Of a DNA stretch of 64,000 nt, positions 44,336 to 54,184 are shown one piece after another (the first letter of the stretch is position 1; each line of letters begins with the position of its first letter). The translations under genes were made by a program, and so were the position numbers. The DNA is from Erythrobasidium yunnanense (lineage: Eukaryota > Basidiomycota > Cystobasidiomycetes > Erythrobasidiales > Erythrobasidiaceae). The stretch is from the NCBI GenBank assembly GCA_001600175.1, contig BCJC01000006.1:1-64000 (forward strand). The letters are read 5' to 3'. The notes beneath the pieces were generated by a model. It saw only the letters and a list, made by a program, of their open reading frames with translations. It had not been told where the DNA came from and did no database searches.

Positions 44336-46246
44336 ATGGAGACGCGTCCACCTCTACGGACGATGTTATCTTCAACCAGTGAGGGAGAGCCTTTCAGCGC
44401 AGAAGATGACAGCGAGTCGACAATCCGCCAAGATGGAGAAAGAGCTGCCAGAAAGACAAGACAGACATCATCATCGACGATGAGATTGCAGCCTCTCGAG
44501 CTCGAGATGGATCCGACTGTTTCCTGGGCGTATAAACCTTCCTTCTTAACATGTCTGGGCCTTGCGACTGGAGCTATCCTACTTCTCGCTTATCATACTG
44601 AAAATCTTGTCGTGCCTCCGAAAGTCAGCATGCATTGTCTCACATTTTCCGAGGCCAAATCATCTGAGCAGAAGCTTTACAGGTCAAGAAGCAGTCTGGT
44701 CTCATAACAGCTGTTGCTGGCTTGTGCGTACAAATTACTTTGACACGTCGATGAAGTCTGATGATCTACGATCAGTCTACTCGTGGCCATCATCAATTTT
44801 CGCGACGGACCGTACAAGAGACCTCATCCTGCCTTCTGGAGTGAGTGTTGCTCTGAATATCGGAAGGAAGATCCTTAATGAATGCTGTACAGGAGCGGTC
44901 CTGGGCCTGAACGTTCTCTACTGCATGAGCTTGGTCTACCTGCTGTAAGCTTGACAAGGCTGTCTCTTGGGATCTCTGACTTGCTTTTGTTCAGCTGGCA
45001 AGATGACATACACGGCCGCGAAGTCATTCAATGGTTTGACCCATCGATAGTCGCACCACCGCTGGAAAGAGGGTACGGAGAAGATTGCTCCTTCACGGCA
45101 CATAATCTATACAATGCACTGGATCTCTTTGCCTTCGCACATCTCATCGGCTGGTTCGGCAAGGCTCTGATCTTACGAGACTTTTGGGTCTGCACCATCC
45201 TTTCCGTCATGTTTGAGGTGAGTCGACACTCAAGAATGAGTATGTGAGGGATGCTGATGCTCTGCTGCTAGATCACCGAGCTTTCTCTGAGCCATCAGCT
45301 GCCGGTATTCGCAGAGTGCGCCTGGGATAGAATAGGCTTGTGAGTTCTGACTCTATCGCTCTCGTGTACGAAGGTATTGAAGAATGATATACAGAGATAT
45401 CTGCATCTGCAATCTCGGCGGTACTATCTTAGGACTTATGGCTTGTCATTTCCTGGAGGTCACGGTAGGTCCTGCCACTTCACGACTGAGGCACACCTAA
45501 TTGTTTTATTCAAGCCTTTCTCATGGCGTGGACTTCGTACGCGGCGCTTTGGCAAGATCCTTCAGCCTCTTACGTGCGCATGACTGTTTCCTTTACTCTG
45601 AAATCGAGGCTGAAGTGCGTATTACAGCCCGATGGAATGGACACACTTCGAGTGGAAGAGCACGAAAAGGTTGCGAAACTATATCTCAGTCGTCACGCTT
45701 GTATCAGTCTTTCTGTTAAGCGAGCTCAACGTGTTCTACCTGAAGTTAGTGAATAAAGCTCTTTCCTTCAGCTTGTACTGACATGATGTATTTAGACAAC
45801 TCCTCTGGCTACCGGCCGAACATCCTATCGTCACTTTACGTTTGATGGCTGCCTTCGCGTGGGCACTGCCAGCAACAGCCGAATTCTACCACTATGTGAC
45901 CTTCAGCAAGCGCGTGAAGCGAATGGGCTCCCATGCCGCCATGTTGCTGTCAACAGTAGCTCTGGAAACGCTAGTCTCGCTGAAGTGGTCGACTGGGAAA
46001 TTCGAGAAACCAGCTCCGATGATCGTCAAGATCTTCTGGGTAGCATTTGTCATAGCATTGATTGTGTATCCTATCATCAAGTTCGGACTAGGAAGAGACC
46101 CTTCGACTGGAAAGATACGCTCTGGCAGAGCAACCCCTTCTGGCAGGAATACGCCGACAGGCCGTACTACGCCCACCTTGGCGAATATGAGTGGTAAATT
46201 GATGGATGAAGCATACTCTACATCTGTAGCAAGAAAGTATCAGTAG
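44336..46246 (+). CDS. Phosphatidylserine synthase, base-exchange (PTDSS) type
   Basis: Multi-pass ER/MAM enzyme exchanging serine for the head group of PC or PE. The N-terminus is soluble and Ser/Arg-rich (METRPPLRTML). The first membrane segment follows AYKPSFLTCLGLATG. Signature blocks: INFRDGPYKRPHPAFWRAVL, GLNVLYCMSLVYLL, WFDPSIVAPPLERGYGEDCS, ALDLFAFAHLIGWFGKALIL, RDFWVCTILSVMFEITELSL, HQLPVFAECAWDR and ICNLGGTILGLMACHFLEV. These match PTDSS1/2 and plant PSS1, not the CDP-DAG-dependent Cho1 enzyme. About ten exons. The C-terminus is Thr/Pro/Ser-rich (RATPSGRNTPTGRTTPT). Confidence 0.88.
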
Positions 46247-46308
46247 CAATCGCATAACATAGATCGACAAAGTAATCAAAGTCAATAATATCAAATCTAT
46301 CAGAGGCT

Positions 46309-46839
46309 CTACCAGATGCTGTACCAAGGACGAGTTTTAGGCTTCTGCTGCCCTGCTGGTGGTCTTAGACTTGTCGCGTACCAGACATTCGGATTGCGGC
46401 CATGTCTCCTGCATCGGATACCTGTTTCCTCAGCAAGTCTGTGCGCTAAAGATACCATGTCCACGTCTGATGTAGGATACCCTCGTGCTCGCATGTACTT
46501 CTTCAAAGTTTCTGTAGTTACTGGCTTGTGGTCCAGCTCACTCCCATTTACTGCTGACCAAGTCAAAGGGAGTGTTTCAGACCTAACATCAGGCTTGACA
46601 AATACGATATCTTGGCCGTCACGATGTCTGATTTTCAGTAGAGCTTCTGTCTTGGTAGGATATACCATCGTTGATGTTCGTGCCGGAGCGAGCATACAGT
46701 CTGCACTTTCAGCCGTATTCCCTCGTTCAGCGGCTGGCTGTAATGCGCTTTTGGTAGACTTGACAGCTGTAGTCGCGGGAGATCGCCTAGGCTGTGCGCC
46801 GCTAGGCATGAGAGGCGTAAAGCGATTTGGGCGGTACAT
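46309..46839 (-). CDS. Unknown intronless protein (176 aa)
   Basis: A single 176-codon open frame with ATG at 46839 (MYRPNRFTPLMPSGAQPRR). I recognise no family. The N-terminal ~60 residues are Ala/Ser/Thr/Arg-rich and disordered. The rest looks folded: ALLKIRHRDGQDIVFVK, TLPLTWSAVNGSE, TTETLKKYMRARGYPTSDV, SLAHRLAEETGIRCRRHGRN and NVWYATSLRPP. No signal peptide or membrane segment. Convergent with the PS synthase (62 bp between stops) and divergent from PRE7. A larger open frame on the opposite strand (46316-46894) is less likely, as its protein lacks any fold-like pattern. Confidence 0.5.
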   Translation of the reverse strand: MYRPNRFTPLMPSGAQPRRSPATTAVKSTKSALQPAAERGNTAESADCMLAPARTSTMVYPTKTEALLKIRHRDGQDIVFVKPDVRSETLPLTWSAVNGSELDHKPVTTETLKKYMRARGYPTSDVDMVSLAHRLAEETGIRCRRHGRNPNVWYATSLRPPAGQQKPKTRPWYSIW

Positions 46840-47134
46840 GCTATATCGATGTGAGTTGGCTTCAGGAGACGATGTGCGTCACGATAGGATATGAGGGACT
46901 CAATTTGCTGACCAAGGAGGGTCAGCCATGATAATAAGGGAAAGAGACATGGGATGCGTGAAAGGCAGGATGTAAGAGTATCAGATGTGTAGGTCGGGAG
47001 AAGCCAGCAGTATGTAGCATGAGCTACAAATATGTGGGATAAACATCAGATCAGTCCGAAATCAGAGTCGTGGTCCAGCTTGCGCGTCATCTTGCTTGCT
47101 TGTTCCTGCCAACTGTTTCTTCATCCATTTCAAG

Positions 47135-48226
47135 ATGGCCGCGCACGTCCTTGCATCGACATCTGAGCTGTCACTGGGAAATCCAGCAGCTGCTGCTCAC
47201 GGCGGGCCCACTATGCGTCGCTTCGACCCGTATGCCGTGAGTCGAGGCGGACCCAAGAAGGGAGCGATGCAACTTTCGATACAAAAGCTGACCATCTTGA
47301 TGTTGATGATGCTATCTAGGAGAATGGAGGTACCATCCTGGCAGTCTCCTCAAACGACTTTGTCATTGTCGGCGCAGACACTCGCCAGAGCGAAGGCTAC
47401 TCGATCCAGTCAAGATATACCCCCCGTCTGTTCCCTCTCACCAACACAGGGACTGTTATTGCAGTGCAAGGATGCATGGCGGATGCTCAGACATTCGTCA
47501 AGCGACTGCAGCAGCGATTGGAGGTGAGGCGGACATTAAGATAGCCAGGGAGCTTACACCGTTAGCTTTGGCGTCATCTATAGCAACAGCTGATGTTTTA
47601 CAAATCGTGTGATCAATGCACAGTGGTACGAGCACAATCACGGCAAAGAGATGGACCTCCCAGCAATTGCGCGTCTCGTCCAGCAAATGCTATACGGCAA
47701 GCGCTTCTTCCCATACTACACATACGTGATACGTGCGTCTGTTTTGGATCTGTATAGCCCTATATGAAGCTAAACTATGTCACTCCCCAGTTGGCGGCAT
47801 CGACCGAGACGGCACCGGCGCTGTATACTCATTCGACCCTGTAGGAAGCTACGAGAGAGAATCATGCAGAGCAGCTGGTGCAGCGCAGGAGCTCGTACAG
47901 CCTTTCCTAGATGCTCTCGTAGGTCACGGCTGCAGCTTAGCGAACGACCATAACTTTGGCTCATCTTCATTCGCTACAACCAGGTCAATGGCAAGAACCA
48001 GCTCACAGAAGATGGTCAACAAGCATATGTGCCAGGATCTCGCTCGAATCTGCCTTTAGATAGAGTACTCGGCCTCGTCACCGACGCTTTCACAGGAGCA
48101 ACAGAGCGAGAAATCTACGTCGGTGATATGATGGAGCTCTACGTCGTTCACGTAGAGAGGAATGAGGATGGATCAGTCAAGAAGATCCTGATGGGAACGA
48201 TAAGAAAGGCTTTAAAGGAAGATTAG
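47135..48226 (+). CDS. PRE7: Proteasome subunit beta type-1 (beta-6)
   Basis: Non-catalytic beta-6 subunit of the 20S core. Starts [35 protein letters not shown] is the start of the beta fold with Gly-Gly-Thr. Then come [97 protein letters not shown] and [20 protein letters not shown]. There are five or so introns. The ATG at 47135 is chosen because upstream in-frame codons are non-ATG. Confidence 0.94.
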
Positions 48227-48529
48227 CCTAAAGCGACTTCGCTAGTGTATGCAATTGTGGTGTCGTGCAATGTATCAAGTCAGACATCTGAAGAGCCAAG
48301 CCGGGGTTGTTGACAAGTTCTTGATTAATTACGCAGTATACAGCCCTTTCCCTGACATAGTAATTGCAGAAGCAACAGTCTACCAAGCCTTTTCCGCGAG
48401 TAGTCTACTAACTTCCTTGCAAACGAAGCAGAGTAACTAGCCTCATCGTTTGGACGAGACAGACTGTATGATCCAGCATAAAAGTAGTTCTTTCGCGAAA
48501 ATCGAAGAGTACGGAAGAATAGTAGTGCT
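48227..48529. other. Convergent 3' region PRE7-PCNA
   Basis: A 303-bp gap between two convergent stops, holding 3' UTRs only. Open frames that cross it from the PCNA side stop within introns of PCNA. Confidence 0.5.
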
Positions 48530-50092
48530 CTAGTCCTCGGCGACTGTAGAGTAAGGCATATATCAGTGCAATGCTTCGTCGAGCATATGTTCCGACTTAC
48601 TCTTGGGTGCGAGGTAGAACTTGACACTACCACCTTCCCACGCGTACTCGACCTATACACAAAAAGTTCAGCGAATGTTACTATAAGTATACGAACATTG
48701 TAATGTACCAATAGAGGCACATCGTTGCTCATCTGCAAGATGACAGCGTTTGATAGCGGTGTAGACTTTGCGAAGTTGTTGAGGTACTTGATAGAGAAGT
48801 TGAGGGAGACGGATTGCGTGACGGTGATAGCGACTTCTCTGTTGTCCTCTCCATCATCTCCCTTGGCGGCCTTCTTGCCTTTGCCTTTAGCAGCTGTTGC
48901 TCCCTTCTTGGTTGCTGCTTTGCCTTTGCTGCCCTTCTTCTTGGGCGCTTCGTCCTCGTCAGAACCTTCTTCCTGGTCCTCATCGGAACCCTCCTCTTCC
49001 TCATCTTCATCTTCGTCCTCCTCCTCGTCTCCAGACTCGATCTTGGGCTTTACGTCCTCATCGTCTTCCTCCATATCATCGTCATCCTTCTCCTTCTTTG
49101 CCTTCTTGCTCTTGAGCGAGCTTCCAGCTTCCTTCTTGACCTTTGTCTTTTCCTTCTTCTTTCCATTCGTATTGCCGAACTCGGTCGTGGGCTTCACAGT
49201 AACGCTTCCAGTTCCAATCTCTCCCTCGGCAGTGAACTTGACACCCTCTGGAGTAGCTTCAATCTTGACAGACTCGCCCAAGTCTTTCAGATCGCGCATG
49301 ATTTTGGCAAACTCGCCAGAGGGCATAGAGATACGCGCGTCGTAGTCGGTATCGGGAATACCAAGCTGCTCGCTGTCGATGTCCATGAGCTTGAGCTCGT
49401 ACTCTCCAATACGCGCAGCGCCTGTGTAACATAATTATCAGTCACATCGTCTTCTTCCGTGCCTGACATTCCTAACTCACGCTTTCCCTGGAACTGCAGG
49501 TTCAAAGTATCGGCATCCTCGTTTGCAGATAGCTTGCAGTTATCATCGTTGTTCGCACACTTGATAATCTTCTGGAGCGAGGCCAAGTTCATGCCCAAAG
49601 TCATGTCTCTGTCGCATCGATACTCGGAGAACGAGTCCTTCTCCAGGCTGAGCGAGACCAGAGCGACGTGCGAGTTGTCCATAGCTTGCAGTTTCTGTAT
49701 GTGAGTAATGCACCCATCGTTGCATTCGTGAAGAATACAGAAATGAGGGAAAAAGAGACGAAAACGCGTCAACATCGCTCGCTGTGCCATGCTCCCGGCT
49801 GACAGGTGAGCATATGCCTGAATACACACTACTTACGAGACCTGCATCGCTGCAGTCCAAGTTGGCGTCGGACACAAGCTCTTTGACGGCTGGATTTCGA
49901 CGAAAAGGACGCGCAGACAGATGGTCAGCGAAGACTGCAGGATCCTTGGTAAGAGGCCAGCATACAGTCGAGGATCTTCTTGAGCAATTCTGCTTTCTCG
50001 AGGGTTGCTTCCTAAACATTGATGAGGGATGGGTCAGGACCTCTCCCAGAGAAGGGTTCAGAAACCCGCTTCGACAAGGGACCTACAAACAT
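48530..50092 (-). CDS. POL30: PCNA sliding clamp with a large acidic/basic loop insert
   Basis: Homotrimeric DNA clamp of replication and repair. The first exon is just ATG TTT; then EATLEKAELLKKILDSVKEL, CSDAGLKLQAMDNSHVALVS, the centre-loop region SEYRCDRDMTLGMNLASL, and the interdomain connector EYELKLMDIDSEQLGIPDTD. Next are ISMPSGEFAKIMRDL and GVKFTAEGEIGTGSVTV. Instead of the usual ~12-residue loop, 118 codons (48835-49188) rich in Lys, Asp and Glu follow. The fold then resumes with VAITVTQSVSLNFSIKYLNN, TPLSNAVILQMSNDVPLL and VKFYLAPKIAED. All other parts have canonical length, so the insert, not the clamp, makes it ~370 rather than ~260 aa. A cell-cycle box lies upstream (50207-50212). 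Confidence 0.94.
48835..49188 (-). repeat. Low-complexity Lys/Asp/Glu segment inside PCNA
   Basis: Exactly 118 in-frame codons. The order is a Lys-rich part (KKKEKTKVKKEAG, KSKKAKKEKDDDD), a very acidic part (ESGDEEEDEDEDEEEEGSDE) and a second Lys/Ala/Gly part (KGSKGKAATKKGATAAKGKG) resembling histone-H1-like tails. No stop occurs and no plausible splice pair flanks it, so it should be translated. The DNA is a degenerate GAN/AAG repeat, suggesting expansion by slippage. Confidence 0.8.
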
Positions 50093-50438
50093 AGCGGCGC
50101 GTGTGTAGCGTTAAGACAGAAATCTGCAGGCAAGTGTGATGACTTGTACTTTGTTTTGTCGAAGTTGGCGAAAGAAGAGGTCCACGAAATACGCGCAGAG
50201 TCAGAGACGCGTCTTTGAGTGGCGATGACCGACACAAGGCAAACGATACGAGGTTTCGGAGCTGTGAGATTCAGTCTCACTGTTGGCATTGCTCTGCAAG
50301 TGCGCTTCGGGGCCGCTGGCCAGAAGGGGGAAATATCTGATAAAACAACAAATAGAAAGTATGAAGGTCCTGTCTAGCAGGGAAAGGTAGTAATCTCGTT
50401 ATCTAATCGTGGATAAACTGTTTGTCGTTATCTATCGT
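50093..50438 (-). other. PCNA promoter region
   Basis: A 346-bp gap between PCNA (5') and the GH5 gene (3'), both on the minus strand. It contains the cell-cycle box listed separately and no gene. Further ACGCG cores occur nearer the start. Confidence 0.5.
50207..50212 (-). promoter_or_regulatory. MluI cell-cycle box (MCB) before PCNA
   Basis: ACGCGT within the palindrome AGACGCGTCT, about 115 bp before the PCNA ATG. MBF/DSC1 uses this element for G1/S transcription of PCNA and other replication genes in yeasts. Partial ACGCG cores also appear at 50191-50195 (plus strand) and near 50100. Confidence 0.6.
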
Positions 50439-52121
50439 CTACTTGCTAACGAATTCGCGTACGAGCTGGTTGACTTTGCGTTTGTGTTGGCGAGTTCGCT
50501 TAGCGAACCGCTGTGTTGCAGTAGGTGCCGCTGGCAAGTCTAGTGCAGGAGCACTGCTCCTCTTCTGTTTCTTGGATTTGGTGTTATCGGCTGCTAGCGA
50601 TCGCTTGGACCAGTTGATAGCGCCAGTATCGTCTCCGTTGCCGATGACGCCCCAGCTCTCTTCGTCTGTCCAGACTTCGAAGTCGCTGGAGCCTTTGCCT
50701 GGCTTGGTGATCTCCCAATATAACCAGGGAATGCTGTACTGTTCGAGGGCTTCGGCAAAGTTCTTGATGATGGCAGCCTTGTTGGAGCCTAGAGCACCCC
50801 ATTCTTCGAACAAGAGGGTCTTGCCTTGGTCCCATGCTTTCTGTTGACCAACAGCTAGGGCAGCGGCAGTAGCCCAGGCATCGGTACCGTAGTCGTGTAC
50901 AGAGATAATATCGAGGTTGTCACAGCTGTATGCCCAGTCTGCGAGGGAGGTTTCGATTGTAATGCCGCCTCCGGTTGAGATGAGGATGCCAGATCCAGCT
51001 GGCAGGTTCTGCTTGATGCGTCCAGCTCGATCGCAACTCCACGAGGCAGAGACCAGATCCATATGACCCATAGGCTCGTTTTGTGCTTCCATGGCATAGA
51101 TAACGCTGTCGAGCTGAGCCCAAGTCTTGCCTCCCATGTATTCATTCTTGTGCTGCATGATGTCTGGGAAGGCGGATCATTAGCCATTGCAACGAACAGC
51201 AGATTATGTGAGTAACTTACGATCGATTCGCTTATCGAAGAAGGTCATAGCGCCATTGTCGGTGTAGAACACTGAAGCGTCGTAGATTTGCTGAACTCCC
51301 GAAGAGCCCCATTCTGCGATACCGTAGGTCTGGGCGTAGATGTCTGTATCCCAGAATCCGAGCTGGTATCGATCTCCGCAAGCAATGATGAGCTTGATGT
51401 TTCGCTGGGATGCTTCGTACATAAGGATGTCGATTCTCTTCAAGATGGAGTCATCGTATTTGCCGAGCTCGAAGGGTTCAAGATCCATGATTTCGGGGTT
51501 TCCGCTGTTCTTGTTGTTTGCGTAGACGTGGCCGATGAAGATTCGGAGGACAGACATGCCAGCGCTCTTCATGGCATCGAGAACAGCAATTCGATCGGAT
51601 TCTTCCAGTGCATAGAGAAAGTACGAGTTGGCGCCGAAGTAGAAACCGTTGAGATCGTTGGTGGATGCAGTTGGCGATGGTGCTGCAGATGAGGATGTTG
51701 TAGATGTGGGCGCGCGCGATCTTGTAGCAGAGCTCGAAGAAGTCGGTCTCGCTGCTGAAGAGGACGTTCGCGAGGAAGTTGCAGCGATGGTGCGCCTCTG
51801 AGTGGTGCTCGGACGAACACTTGAGGTAGATGCTTGAGAGGTGGTGACTGCAGCGCGAGCCCTGTAGATGGTGTTACTTGCAGTCGACTTCGAGGTGGAG
51901 GTGGCTTGTGTCGAGCAGTCGCATGAAATTGTGCCCTTCCCGACAGTGACGCACGATGTGCTTGCAGACGAGGCTGATGATGGTGCTCTAGCGTTGACGA
52001 GGGCTGTAGGCGTGCTCGAGCTCGACAGTGATGTCCTTGAGTTCGAAGGTGATGAGGGAGCTGCCGAGGTGAGGGCGATTGCTGTTGCCAGAACACTTGC
52101 AAAGTAGTTGAAGGATCGCAT
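50439..52121 (-). CDS. Secreted glycoside hydrolase, family 5 (mannanase-like)
   Basis: Extracellular beta-glycanase of GH5 type. Residues 1-20 (MRSFNYFASVLATAIALTSA) are a signal peptide. About 130 residues of Ser/Thr-rich, probably O-glycosylated linker follow. The (beta/alpha)8 barrel begins NGFYFGANSYFLYALEESDR, with SVLRIFIGHVYANN, the acid/base Glu in AMEAQNEPMGH, SVHDYGTDAW and the nucleophile Glu in LLFEEWGALGSNK, then PWLYWEITKPG. After the catalytic domain comes a basic tail with dibasic sites (KSKKQKRSS, RFAKRTRQHKRKV), uncommon for secreted GH5 enzymes. The layout resembles fungal beta-mannanase relatives; the substrate is not settled. One intron near 51161-51220. Confidence 0.87.
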
Positions 52122-52771
52122 GTTGATGGGAGAGGTCGCTTGAGATGTGAAGTTGTGACGATTGCAGACTGGCTGCCTTGGGTTCGAAGGTGTTTGCTGA
52201 CGTTAGCTCTTCACCAAGGATAGATAGTGGATACAGGTGGAGGGAGGAAGGAAAGAGCAGTGAGCGACGAGAAGCAGAAGTCATTCTTCATTGGTGAATT
52301 AGGCGACCTCCTCGCCCTGCCACGGCAGCCCCGCCAGCTTGAACGCAGCTCGGGCGCAGTTCCACGAGCCAATCTGTGTATACTGTGTATAAGCCATCTC
52401 ATCAAGGTTTCAAGCAGCTGGCCATCTTGTCTTTCCTGCGTGTCAGCATCAGTCAAAGCTGTCAAAAATGTCCTCTTCAGGCAACAATTCGGAGGTGGCT
52501 TGCTCCTGTTCCCGCCAGCCGAGCGAGACAGAGAAGGCGCTTGGAGCTTGTCTTTGTATGATATCTGATCATGATGCGAGTCTACTGCGGATATCAAGAA
52601 CGAAGTGCTGCGGAGTCCTCAGCTTTGACGGGCTGGCTTGAAACCTTGGCTTCTGAGTTCTTGGTCTGTCGAAGACGAAGGGAGCAGAACGGTTGACTAG
52701 AGTGCAAGACTCACTACACGATCAGAGTACTGCCTTGGACAACATACCGACTTGCGACCCGAATGCACAGT
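52122..52771 (-). other. GH5 promoter region
   Basis: A 650-bp gap upstream of the GH5 gene up to the stop of the APH-like gene. It has open frames on both strands, none with a family match, and no repeat. I read it as promoter and 3' UTR. Confidence 0.5.
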
Positions 52772-53959
52772 CTACTTCGAATCGAGCATCTCGATGCTTT
52801 CGCAGACCTTCTTCCACCATTCTTTCGCTAGATCCAGCTTTTGTCCACGAGGGCACACTTCAATTATGCATCTCATGTAGTTGGTTGCATCCCAAATGGC
52901 TTCCTGTTGCGGATGCTTCCACTCAGCGGCTGCCAAATACTCCTTTCCTCCTGGCTTTTCCCTCATCTGCTCTTTCCATATGTTATGCAGACGTTGCATC
53001 TCTGCAGTTGCATCGCTATCCCGTACGCAATTCCACAGGAAAGGGTGCGCTGCTTTGTCACCCAGAGGTGCAGGATAAATGGCTGAAAACTCCCAGTCGA
53101 TAATGCCACTGACTTTGCAAGACTCTGGGTCGATGAGAATGTTGCCGAAATGAAGATCGCGATGAGCCAAGCGGAGTGAAGTATCGTTGATGAGCAAAGA
53201 GCCCTTTTCCGAGGCCAAGTAGGCGATAGCCTTCCCTAATACCTGCCTGCCCTCTTCTCCCAGCCAAGCCAGAGAAGGGTGCACTTGAATGCTATGCAAC
53301 TGAACCCTGAAGCGGTCCGTGAGGTATTCAGACCATGTCGGGTAGCCAGGCTGACTGATATTGAGGGATGTGAACGACTCGCCCTTTGGCCAGTACTTCT
53401 GAATATCCGGGGCATGCCAAAAATGCTCCTCCACCGCTGGTCCAGCCTTAATGTACTGCGTCACATATCTACCGCTTCCGCATAGACCGCCAACGTGTTG
53501 GAATGGCTTGCTAGCCAGCTCAAGCAGATAGTCCGATATCTGACTGACAATATACTCCAACTGCTGATTTGACAGGTCCTTGTACACCTCAGTCACAGTC
53601 TTCCCTGGCACTCTTTGCTGAAGGATGTATTCATAACCAAGAGGGTTGTTGTAGGAAGAATCAGAATGAACGACACGGGGAACAGGAATGGCAGTGATAC
53701 TGCTCAGATGTGCGATCACTGCAGCTTCGTTCGCCGTCTTGATGCGAGGTATATGGTCGCCGGCAACTCGCAAAATCAAGTCCCTCCACTCGACATCCTC
53801 GGATCGAGGATCGAAGCTGATCGAGTAGACTCGATGATACTCTCCAAAACCATTCAATGGTGTGATGCTGCTCGCCGCCGGGAACCCGATGGACTGAAGA
53901 AGGGCGTTGATGACTGTGTCATCGTGTAGAGGTGGAAGGTATGCTATCGGCGTTCCCAT
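52772..53959 (-). CDS. Aminoglycoside phosphotransferase (APH)-fold kinase-like protein
   Basis: Intronless, about 395 residues from MGTPIAYLPPLHDD at 53959 (upstream in-frame codons are non-ATG). The APH kinase fold is shown by LILRVAGDHIPRIKTANEAA (Lys and Glu of the N-lobe), EYILQQRVPGKTV (hinge), the catalytic loop RLAHRDLHFGNILID (HxDxxxxN) and GIIDWEFSAIYP with the metal-binding Asp. Such genes are numerous in filamentous fungi and basidiomycetes, and most have unknown small-molecule substrates. It is unlikely to be true antibiotic resistance. Confidence 0.85.
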   Translation of the reverse strand: MGTPIAYLPPLHDDTVINALLQSIGFPAASSITPLNGFGEYHRVYSISFDPRSEDVEWRDLILRVAGDHIPRIKTANEAAVIAHLSSITAIPVPRVVHSDSSYNNPLGYEYILQQRVPGKTVTEVYKDLSNQQLEYIVSQISDYLLELASKPFQHVGGLCGSGRYVTQYIKAGPAVEEHFWHAPDIQKYWPKGESFTSLNISQPGYPTWSEYLTDRFRVQLHSIQVHPSLAWLGEEGRQVLGKAIAYLASEKGSLLINDTSLRLAHRDLHFGNILIDPESCKVSGIIDWEFSAIYPAPLGDKAAHPFLWNCVRDSDATAEMQRLHNIWKEQMREKPGGKEYLAAAEWKHPQQEAIWDATNYMRCIIEVCPRGQKLDLAKEWWKKVCESIEMLDSK

Positions 53960-54184
53960 ACCACGTTTCAAGAGGGAAGAGGGAAGTAGTTGGAGAGAAA
54001 GCAAAGGAACGCTTCTTGCCAAACATTGGGGTGCTCGGTCAACCGCTTCGATTGCCAAACAGCGACTCGCTTCCGGTTTCGAGTTCGTACACCAGTCTTG
54101 CTACAACGACATTTGCATGACTTGGCAAGAGAGACACGTACTAGACAAAGTCATGCTCGATACTTCTCGGTTGATGCAATGCTG

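Noticed and set aside
45859-46197. An alternative frame over the last exon of PS synthase
   Set aside because: The chosen frame continues the membrane segments of the PTDSS family; the alternative is hydrophilic without homology.
46316-46894. A 192-codon plus-strand open frame opposite the 176-aa unknown gene
   Set aside because: The minus-strand protein has a more fold-like pattern and a clean ATG; only one of the two is likely real, and I keep the minus one at moderate confidence.
48835-49188. The PCNA insert as a retained intron
   Set aside because: No GT-AG pair with this phase flanks it, it has no stop in 118 codons, and its composition is protein-like; I treat it as coding, pending transcript data.
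48725-49345. A 206-codon plus-strand open frame, Ser-rich
   Set aside because: It is the mirror of PCNA's Lys/Asp/Glu-rich insert; repetitive GAN codons open all frames on the other strand.
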